Positions 46,001-58,000 of a stretch of 64,000 nucleotides of DNA are shown here, piece after piece. The DNA lies in contig CP136067.1 in assembly GCA_032622095.1 (NCBI GenBank), positions 135,595,990 to 135,659,989 on the forward strand, given 5' to 3'. Under the pieces are notes generated by a model that searched no databases, was not told the DNA's origin, and saw only the letters and a program-made list of their open reading frames with translations. Each line of letters begins with the position of its first letter. The stretch's first letter is position 1. Source of the DNA: Siphonodentalium dalli (lineage: Eukaryota > Mollusca > Scaphopoda > Gadilida > Siphonodentaliidae). The position numbers and the translations under genes are program-made.

Positions 46001-49000
46001 TATAAGACATAATTATGGACATCAACAAAAATGTAGAACTATAAGTGAGACTTTACTAAGAAATACAAAAGCGCATAAAATTACAAATCGAAAAAATTAT
46101 TAAAAAGTTACTGGTAAATTGGGGGTGATAACATGCTAAAAAATACTAACAGCGAAAAAAGGGAGTAATATGGCGAACGGGTAACATGCTAAAAATAATA
46201 TGAAAAGAGGGGTAAAATGGGGAAAGATCGGGAAACGAGTAAAATTGAATCGAAAAATATTGATGAGACTAAGGTGCTTAATTAGTGATCCAAACAGTAT
46301 AAAAGATAGAATATTATCAACAGGGAGTATTTGCATTAGTATTTTTTTGTTTTTGTTTTTTTTGTTGGTATTTTAGGATAAAAATAAAAACAGTTATCAA
46401 ACACATATGTACACGAGTGATTGATATCTCATCTCATTATTGAAAGTCTCCTTCAGTCGATGAATTGCTAAGTTTGTGGTTGATGAAATTAAATTGTGTT
46501 ATTTTACTATTGGTAGTAAGTTTTGCTTCTTTCTCATATATTTTAATATCCGCTTCCATGTGATCTTAACTAATTCTGTTTCATACAGATTAGTTTTTTA
46601 ATACTCGCACGAATATTGTTTCATACTTCTTCCCAATTTTTTCCACTGATTTGTATCTATTTCTCACAACCGCAAACTGTTTCCTTTAACATATATATTT
46701 TAAACCGTTAACACTTGCATGCAGATGGTCTTACATCAAATGTATTTATTTTTGATTACTTGTATGTACATATTTTATCGCACCCGTGTTGTACCATGTT
46801 TTAGAGCACACATGTGGTTTTACTGTTATATAAAATAAATTATTATTATTATTTATTTTTCAGAGGCGGTATCCATACCTATCGTGGTCGTGTTGGTTGA
46901 AGGGGGACCTAACTCTCTACAGACTGTATACAGTTCAATGCTGAACGGTACTCCCGTGGTCATCATCAAGGTAGTGGTCTATTACAAATCAACAGTTTCA
47001 CTCCTGAACAGAATCTCCTATTTAGTTCTCACTGAAATATATATTTATACCCCTGAAGTTATGGGGGGGGGGGGGGGGCTATATACAGGTAGTATCAGCT
47101 GGGCCGGGCTTCCATCCTTCCGTGGATGCAACTTTGTCTGAGCTTGTATTCGTATATTTTTTAGTAAATTTGTTTAAACTTGGCATAGATATATAGTACC
47201 GTGGGAACTGGCACACCTACGATTATGATATCAGTCCAACATTTTAGTGAAGTTATCCCCCGTTTTCGACTTAGAAATGTTTTCGCATGGTGCATAATTT
47301 TGTCCGAGCTTGTATTCCTTGAGTTTTTTTTTGAAAAACAAAAATGTTAAAGGTACTAAATCCAATTAAATGCCCCTAAATTACTATTTCTTTGGCTTCG
47401 GGGGGTAAAAAATATTTGCTTTGAGTCGAGGCAGTGATCAGATATCGATTTTTGAAGTTTATTATTTCAATTGTTTGTGGCCCAGAAAGACACCGTCATA
47501 TGGATGGTCTCAGTCAAAATTGCAGATCAAGATGGATAACTCTAAAAACAAGTTGTAATACGGCCAAATATCATGAATACTCAAGTGATAATACAGCGAT
47601 ATTTGATACCATAGTTGACAGTGGTTAGCATTATTTTGTTGCAATTAATCAATTCTGATAACTAAAGCATATTTCGAAGAAATGTTGTTGTTGTATCTTG
47701 ATGATATGGAGACCCTCTGATCAGATTGGGTACCTTTAATATAGCTAAACTTAATGTAGCCCAATTGCACTGCGGGGGTGTCCTTAGTCCCATTGCGACA
47801 GTATCACCTCTAGTTTAATTTGTAAGATGGCGGGAATTGAATGATAACATCTTTATGGACTCATTATACACTAGTTAGTCTATAAAGGTTTTACCATTCA
47901 ATTCCTGCCATCTTATAACTTCGGCTATACATATACATCAATTTAATTTGTCAAAGTCTAAGCTGAAAAACTCCACATTTATTGGATTCACATTTATTCA
48001 GTTGTAAATATTGTTCGATAATGAGACTGTTTGTTGAACTAATTAGCTGAAAACATATATAAACAAGTGCAACGACAAGCATGGCATATGCCCCCAATGC
48101 TCAGTTTAGAGAGTGGGCAATACTAGATATTTGTATGGATGGAGAATTTTTTTTATTTTCTAAACCCAAGAAGTGGGTATCCTTTCCCCTTAAACTGGGC
48201 TATTAATACATCAAATCACAACCAAATCCAATGATCCATGCCCATGTTACAAGCTGAAATGTTCATACAGATACAATATTCAGAAATTCCCAAGTCAAAC
48301 AAGGGCTTAAATTTTTTTTTAACCCTTTACCCAACAAACCGGCCAAAAACGGCCAAATAAAGCTGCAACAGCCTAAATTATCTTGGGTCTGTCTCAATAA
48401 AACCATACAAATATGGATATCATTGGAACCGGCTCATTGACCACATTGTGATGGTTACAGTTATGCCCTGTGCCAATGCATTCTCTTATATATGCGAGTC
48501 GACCATAGGTCGCCTCGCATATATAAGAGAATGCATTGGCCTAAAAAATTTTTTAATGTGTTAAGCCAATGCATTCTCTTATATATGTGAGGCGACCTAT
48601 GGTCGACTCGCATATATAAGAGAATGCATTGGCACAGGGCCGTTCTGTTGGGTAAAGGGTTAAGTCAAACAAGGCCTGTAAATTTGGTAAAAATGATCTG
48701 TGCCATCACCAAGCCAAAGGACAACGAAATCTGATATTTAACACATGAGTTACAAGGTGATATGTTCGGACGGACACAAAATTCACAAATTTCTTGTCAA
48801 ACAAGGGCCGTAATTCTGGTAAAACTAAATGGACGAAACTCATATATGTGGGTATCCTTTCTCCCAGCCTGTGCTATTACCATGCCAAAGGACAAAGAAA
48901 TCTGATAATTAACACCCGAGTTACAAGGTGATATGTTCTGATGGACGGACGGCTCAACGATAATCTTGCAGAAAAAAAATATCTCTTCTCAAATACCATT

Positions 49001-52000
49001 TACAGCAACATTTTTTATAAGTTTTGTACAGACACCAACAGATACCAATAATAGTTTCTATTCTCAGAAGAACAAAACACATAAACTTGAGGTTGAGCGT
49101 CATTGAAACTTTCATGTGTTGTATATTTGATTAAAGGGATCCGGCAGAGCTGCTAACATTATTGCATACGCTGCTCAAAACTGTAAAGAAGAAGAGGTCA
49201 TCGTGGTCAACAAGGAGGGGAAAAAGGAAAAAGAGTGAGTATCATAATGATTATCATTAGGGATAATTTCCTGTAGCCAATCATGATAAATAGAGAGTAA
49301 TTTCTTGATTGAACTGGTGACGAGAACAGATTCATGAGAGGCAGATGACATTGTACAAACACGACAACATTGCACTCAAGTGTTTTACAACACAGTCCCT
49401 GCCTTTCATTAATTATTTCACATCACCAGTTCAAATCAAGTGATCGTTCTGTTTATTATTTCACTATAAACATCTACTTTACCAGAAATCCGAATAATAC
49501 TGCTATTATATCCATGACGCATAAATTTGAATAGCGTGCATGAATGCATAATGTGCTAGTTAGAGTGATGTGCAACACTCAGCGATGTGATCAAATAGAA
49601 ATGTAGGATAATTTTGCTCAAATTAGTTAAGTTTACAAACTGTTAATCCAAACTGTTTACAAAAAGTTAACCAAACTGACAACACACACCGTTATTATTA
49701 TATATTAATTAAATTCAGTGACTCTCGATGTCAAAATAATTTCCGTTACTATATCGCCGATAGTTGCATCCCGATTCGAGAAGTAAACATTTATAATTGA
49801 GCGTAGTTCAGATGATGTTTTTTATGGAGTGGTATGGTCGATTTGCTTGAGATATTCAGCGATGTAGTAGAATGCTACATTCATCCAGTTGGCATAGTGC
49901 CTGAATACTAACTTAACAGTTTAACTCACCCGAACAAGTCCATAATATGTCTTTAAAGCGACATAATTCACTAGTGAAATTTTAGTTTATAATCACTCAA
50001 GATAAACCTAATTTCTCATGACTTTTAAAAAGAAACTTTCTGATGCTGGCAGGCATCTTGCTTATATGTTTCCTTTTTATTCTATCTCTGAAAAGGATGA
50101 CATATCATTAGGTTTTCAATTTTTTAAATTGGAATTTATATTTTTCTATTAGAGTTTAGTTGGGAGAGAGTGTTAGAATCATTATTTGCATTAGATTTGC
50201 TACAAATTAAACCAATTAAACCAAGGCCTAGTTTCTGAAACGATTGTAAACCCAACCGACCCAGCAATGTATATGTATCTTAAATATTAAATTTTAACCC
50301 TTTCATGATGGGAGCTGTGCTGAAGAGGCATTTTAGATCATATGCCAGTGCATTGTCTTATAAATGCGAGTCTCCCAAATGGAGCCTCGCATACATAAGA
50401 GAATGCACTGGCTTACAAGGCCTAGGTAAATATTGTTAGGCCAATGTATTCTCTTATATATGCAAGGCTCCCTATGGGAGACTCGCATATAAAAGAGAAT
50501 GCATTGGCACATGATTTTCACAGAATTTCAGGAAGCTCCAGTCATGGAAGGGATAATCTTTCCTTTCTATAATTCAGAATGCAAGTCGTCTTCGATTCGA
50601 AGCTTGAAGCTGACATTATTCATAAAGTAAGGGAGGAATTTGGAGAAGACGATCTCGCTAGACGAGTTGCATGGGTCAAAGGAAGTGTACAGAATCCCGA
50701 CCTTCTTACCATCTATGATCTCGATTCTCCCGACTGCCCAAGGGAAATTGATGTCGCATTGTTAAAAGCTTTACTGAAAGGTAAATGATTGATTTATTTG
50801 TTGAATTTAGCATAATAACAACACCTACCTCCCCCCACCAGTGAACTACATATGGGAACCACCAAAAACTATACCCATCCAAACACCTCTATCAAATAGG
50901 AGTGACCCACAGTTGTGAACCACAATAATCCAACTAGCTCACAAAAATTAGTGAACCACAACCAAATTATTGAGTGAACCACAACAGTCCATGTCCCGGT
51001 GAACCACAAAAATCAGATAATAGAATTTTTATCACAACCATATAAGGGACTGAACCACTGAGTGAACCAGAAATGGAAGCCATGTGAGTGAACCACAATA
51101 CTGAAATGGAACCAGCATTAGTGAACCACAGTAGTGAACCACAACTAAACTCACTCAATGAACCACATTAGTGAACCAGAAATGGAACCCACATGAGTGA
51201 ACCATGTTGTAGTGAACCACAACTTAACCCCACTCAGTGAACTTTGGTTGGGTCTGGCTTTAATAAAATGACTGATTATCATTGTTATCTCAGTAGTTCT
51301 TGACATTAAAAATAAATTTTTGCTGTCTGCACAGTACAACACTAAGACACTGTCTGCAGCAATTTTTTCAATTATGTACAAAACATTGGCAGATTCTGAG
51401 ATTTGCCTCGGCCAAAATATAGTGGACAAAATTTCTTTTTGTCTAGGCATTTGCCTCAGCTCAGCTGATAGCAACGCTAATTAACAGGGCTATATACCTG
51501 ATAGTACTGACATGAATTCTCTTTCAGCCAATAAGAATCAAGTGATGGATCAGCTGAGGTTGGCTCTCGCTTGGAACAGGATTGATATTGCTCAGAGTGA
51601 CATCTTCACAGAGGATAAAAGATGGGAGGTCTGTATAACATATCATATGAAATGGCATGCCTGCTTTTTTACTGTAGAGAGAAGCATTTAGACTCTTGCC
51701 CGCTATTAGGCTCACCCCCAACTTTTTGAAAAATATTTTTTCAAGGGCCTTGTCCTGGTTTAGACCTACCCCAATGTTTTAGACATTGGTAAACTGTAGG
51801 TATACACCATGTCTGATGACAATGTCATAGATGAAGACGGTGTCAGGAAAGATGATGCAATGATACCAGATATCGATAGTTATTTATAATAAAATACACT
51901 CTAAAGTATATGTGCTTTATTATTAATAAATATTAATTAATATTAGGCTTACTTTTAGTTTTTTGGGACCCGATATCGATATTTATTTATAATAAAATAC

Positions 52001-55000
52001 ACTCTAATGTATATGTGCTTTATTATTAATAAATATTAATTAATATTAGGCTTACTTTTAGTTTTTTGGGACCCGATATCGATATTTATTTATAATAAAA
52101 TACACTCTAATGTATATGTGCTTTATTATTAATAAATATTAATTAATATTAGGCTTACTTTTAGTTTTTTGGGACAAAAAACACACACCCCATGGGTCTA
52201 AATAGAGGATCTCTAATCAGTCGCAATTCTATATCAATCAAATTTAGTGGAAAAGGTTAATAAATTTTGTATAGAATTGCAATAAATTTAAGATCCATTT
52301 TATCACATAATCACATTTTGGCAAGGAAAAACATTCTCGAAATGGCTGGGGTTAAATCAAATTAATACTTATTTCCTTGTCACAACCAAAGAGGAAATAA
52401 AGACACCTTCAAGAAAAAATATCTGGTTCCATTTTAAATGTGTCTTTTCATGTTGACAAGATTGTTCAACCATCCTTATCACCCATATTTATCTGACAGT
52501 CAACACTAAATAACCCAACACAAATCAAATACCGATATCATAATTATATTCTAACTGACATAATAATAAAGTTCCGGCATGCCATCGACATTATTACGCT
52601 AAGCTCTTATGAAAACTGCGCGTGCCGATAATACACATGTGTCTTACTAAAAAATATGAGGCGGTGCTTAGGGGCTAATTATGTGATAAAAGTGACTCTT
52701 AAATGAGACACAATTTAAAAGCTTATTCAAAACAGATTCTGCTTGGTAGATGGCATCGGAAGCACAGCGCCATAACATACTGACTTAGTCAAGCAAAATA
52801 ATATCTATTTAATCCAAATTAACCATTCATATCCAGTAACATTATCAATCTGTCCTTGTGAGTGTTGGAATCTGCTGAGTATAGACTCATTGCAGGGTTT
52901 CCGCTCGGGGGTTGCAAGGGGGAATGTGGCCATATTTGGGAAGCACATACCAGGCGCCCTGTCGAGAGAAAAATTGGATGTTTATCACTGAAAGTAGCCA
53001 TTTCCTTGCACTTGAGACAACAGGCAGGAACATTGAAGCTTTGTATAGAAACCAAATTAAAACAGATCGTCTTGCATAGTTCTCAAGTCAATGAACTAAA
53101 AGCATGTAAGCACAACAGCATAAAATGGATACGCCTTTTATTTAAACAGTAGCAATATTAAAAGCCGACATCAAAGACTGCCGGGGTTGGCAAAAGACAC
53201 ATTGTATTGTCACACAGTCCAGCAGTAACAGGTGTTACGTAAGGAGATGAGCACGTGCTATACCACGTTCTGCGTCGGTGCTTTCTTCGTATTTTGTTCA
53301 CAGTACCGATCAAAACTAGTTGTTGTAAAATCAAAAGCCATTCCTCAGATGAAGATGACCTCATGCTGGATTCGTAAAATGGATAATTTTGTAATAATTG
53401 GATAGGGAATAAATACACTGATAATAACTATTAATAATTTAATTATTTTATTTTTAATTAAACATTCCCTTGATACAGATCTTAATTTGGGGGAAAAGTT
53501 ATGCACTGTTCGTCGCAGCGACTGCCAAAACTCACCTGTGTTCATTGTTGTAGCTCAGAACCCCCACCCCAATGACATACGATGTATATTGCACATTTTG
53601 AGCGGAAATAGTGGGTTAGAAACTTACTGACAGAAATCTGACAGAGAGGCTGATTACTACTCAATATTCGCCCGACAAAGCATTACCCATGATTGTGTAG
53701 ACAACTGTGCACGTACAGGTCCACGCTACTGATCATGTCTTATTCAGGCACCAAGTGTAGGATTCCTTGCAATCTGTTAATCATCAGCGTCGGTGATCAC
53801 TCATCCTGTGTAAAAAGCGGACTGAGCTAGGTCTGTGGCTAGTTTGTGACCAATATTAAGTCAAGGTTAGGGAGGGGAATGCGGCCGCTGGACGGCCGGC
53901 CTGCCGTAGTAGCAGAAACCCTGCATTGTGCATGTGCTAAACCATAGCTGATTTTAACCCTTCCATGGCTTGAGCTTCCTGAAATTTTTTGAAAACCCTG
54001 TGCCATTGCATTATATATCCCATAGGGAGCCTCACATATATAAGAAAATGCATTGACCTGACATTATTTACCTTGACATTGTAAGCCAGTGCATTATCTT
54101 ATATATGAGAGGCTCCCTATGGGAGTCTTATATATAAGAGAAAGCACTGGCACAGGATCTTTAATGCTGCACCAGCACTGCTCCCGTCATGGAATCTTAA
54201 TAACTGCTTGCAGCATATGTCAAGTGAATGTTCCAGTTAATATTGTTTCTTCTAAAGGCATCAGTGAGTATTTCTTTTTATTAATGCAATTGCCATTCAG
54301 TAAAGAGTATTTTGCATTCTTTCTTCCCACACTCAAGATATTCATCTTTTAATGCCGCATCAAATTAACTTGAACATGCAATAATATTTCTTTTTCCAGC
54401 CTGAATCCTTAGCCGACGTGATGTTGTCGGCCATACAGCTGGACAGAGTGGGGTTCGTTGAGTTATTCCTCGATCATGGAGTCAGTCTCCGAGACTTCCT
54501 CACACCCGGACGCCTCATCAATCTATATAACTCAGTAAGTTATGTACTATTATGTATTAAATGTTGACAATACACATTCATTGAGTAACGCTAATTGTTG
54601 AGTTATTCCTCAATCACAGAGTCATGCAGTCTCCAAGACTTCTTCACACATGGATGTCTCATCTGTTTGTATAACTCAGGTTAAATGTAGATATACTTTC
54701 AAGAGCACAAAAAATTATTTATCATTGAGGGGTGGATTGTATTCAAGGTGGGAGAACTCTAATAATAGTGCTACCTTCTGACCTGGGTCTGCTATTATGG
54801 TAGTATATGGCCTCTATTTGCAAACATGCTGAATAGTAAACTGCTTATAACTAATCTACATGTATATATATAGTGGAGAAACACTATCTGGAAATTATGT
54901 TCTCAAATTCACAAATATATTGAGAATAATCACTTGATTAAACTGGTGACGTGAAATAATTCATGAGAGGCAGAGACGTTGTACAAACAAAATAGATCCC

Positions 55001-58000
55001 TGCCGCAAATGAATTATTTCACATCAACCAGTTCAATCAAGTGATTATCCTGTTTATTACATTCCACTATAAACATCTGATTTACCAGAAATCCAAATCA
55101 TACCGCCATTATACCCATGACGTATAAATTTTATAGCACATATGAATACACAATGCGCTATAGTTAAAGCGACATAATTAACTACTAGTAGTGAAATTAT
55201 TGTTTATAATAACTCAAGATATCAAGGTAAATCACACATAGGAATGTAATGAATTTAATTTACCGCTGGGAAATCTCATGGAAAACATTGACTTGACTGT
55301 CACCACAAGTAAAATACGTTTCTGACCTGCAATGATTTGAGATATGTGTTCTCGCATTGAAAGTATGATCATTCTTCTGATTTGCTGAGATATAAAACAT
55401 CTCAAAACAAATTATGTTATTATCGTATATAAACAATAGTCAACTGTTTTCTGAGTAGCGTATGGTTTTTCTTCTCAATTTCCTATACCAGTTTGTTACG
55501 ACCCAGACAACAATGAAACACACGGTTAGACATAATTCGTTCTTAAAGCTACAACAGCCATTTCTGTAAAAATAATGCGCAAGGATACCGAATGATGCAA
55601 AAGTTGACAACATGACGCAGTGCTGAGCGTAGGATAATGACTTGCGAGTAGGATAACACTCTCAGTCTTCTGGGAGTGTGAAGCAATTTATATTTTGACG
55701 CAAAAAGTTGATGAAAATATAATAAATATATTTTATACCAGACTGTATAAATACAATAATAAAATAACACTATAAGTCACTTTTGATGTTGACCGTTTTT
55801 TCAGATTCCTGAAAAATCTTTGCTCTATGGACTGCTCAAGAAATTTAGAGATAAGGTGAGCACATGTTGCAGAATCAACAAAGTTAACACTTAGTTTCCG
55901 GGGCACTTTTGTACAGGCCTTTTTGTTCTGATAGAAAAGTGTTAACTTAACCCTTTCAGTGCCAAGTCCGAATTTTGTATCAACCCATATTTCCTTGATC
56001 ATTTTTCAAATTTATTGATTATAATAATGTGATACATTGATGGAAAGAGCTCTAAGAGCTCTTTCCATCAATGTATCACATTATTATAATCAATAAATTT
56101 GAAATATGATCAAGGAAATATGGGTTGATACAAAAATCGGACTTGGCACTGAAAGGGTTAATTAACCCTTCTGGAGCTTCCTGATTTTTTGTGAAAGCCC
56201 TGTGCCAATGGATTCTCTTATATACTAGTATGTGAGGTACCCATAGGGCACCTCACATATATGAGAGAATGCATTGGCCAAATAATATTTACCTTGATCT
56301 TGTAAGCCAGTGCATTCTCTTAAATATGCAAGGCTCCCTATGGGAGATTTGCATATATAATAGAATGCACTGGCACAGGATTTTTAATGCTGCACCAGTT
56401 CAGCTCCCGTCTTTAAAGGATTATATGACCTTTAAATGACAATATCTATATGTAACAGGGTTTGTTCATTCATTCTGTAGTTATGGCCCTTGGATTGTAA
56501 AATACACCCTTTCTTGTATCTCTGTCATCTTAGATTGGATGCAAATGATTTTGGGTATATTCATGAACCACAATATAATGAAGGATATATACATGCAACA
56601 GGTTTTGTCCAGTTAACGCAGGCTGGATTATGCCATGTTTCAAATTTAAAATTTATGAACGTCACGAAAAGCCACCTCTGTGGGGGATACTCTGTGGTGC
56701 ACTTGTCACCGATCAGAGAAGAATGCAGGAAAATATTTTTTCAAGTGGCAGGTGATCAAGCGCTGGAATAATTTACCAGATCTCATTATTGGAACCGATT
56801 CCTTAGAAGAGTTCAAAACATTAGCTGACCCATTCTATCACGATTTGATGTACGACTTTGATTCTTCAAACTAAAAACAATAACAAAAACCCATTATATG
56901 TGACATGTGAAAATTGATAGCATGTAAAAGTGTCGGAGTCAATGGACTTGTTCCGGAATAAATGATATTGATATTGATATTGATACCTGCATACCATTCT
57001 TATTCAGAACAATGTGTATGTCACTCTGTATGATGTTGGAGAGCTGTTGAAGCTGTTAATGGGAGAACAGTATGTGTCCTACTACCTCATGGAAAAAGGC
57101 TTCCATCACATGGATGTCGACCAAATGATGCTAGAAGAATCATTTGGAAAAAGTTATATGAAGCATCTGCCTACATCAGGTACAGTTGATAACAAGCCTG
57201 GAAATAGTGTGTCTCTCATTTGCAGAATGAGGTCCTCAAAGGGTGAATTTAGTGACGCTATCCCTCACAATGGGCTAGTGTCACCAAACTCACCCTCTTG
57301 GAACCTCATTCTTCTTAGGCCTCAACTGCTATGGGCGACCTAGGATCATATTTAATTTCCCCAGTTGAAGTAGGTGATGTTCACCCATTGGTCACCTCGA
57401 TTGTGCATATGTACCATGCCATTCCCCTGGTCAGGTGACACATCTTTACCAATTTTCCTACATAAGGAACACTCTTTATTGCTCATATTTGTCCCTTTGA
57501 GTTGACAACGGCATCTATCTCATAACACTCTACAGGTCAATATATCCCCATGTTTCAATTTTTACCTACCAAATTCCAACCATTTTGGGTATATAATTAA
57601 TTATTTAATTAAATTAAATTAATTGTTAATGCCTTTTAAGAAATCTGATGTCAACGGGACCTATCTAATAAGATCCCGCAGGTAAAATTACCAATATGTA
57701 CGCTTTTTCAGCTCTGAGGGTCCTACCATTTTTGTATAAACAATTAGTAGATAAAAGCCAATTGCGACAGCCTTTCAAGTTTGACACTGTATGTCCATAG
57801 TTGTCCCTCATGTGACTTCACATGAAGGAAGATTAATGATTCAGACTGCATAATCCATAATGAAATATATAATCGCATGAATCGGCAGCCTATCACAAAA
57901 ATCTTTTCAGCAAAGTGCTCAGTGGATTAGCGGGCATCGATAATGACTGAGAAAAGCTATGCCTGTGTAATCCTTTAACATCTCTAAACATGAAGGTTAT

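Noticed and set aside
52819-53152. Overlapping frames on both strands in intron 10
   Set aside because: No acceptor or donor in phase with exons 10 and 11, which join correctly without it.
56490-56690. Plus-strand frame before the LINE tail
   Set aside because: It covers a family K repeat; only the part after about 56695 has a recognisable protein motif.
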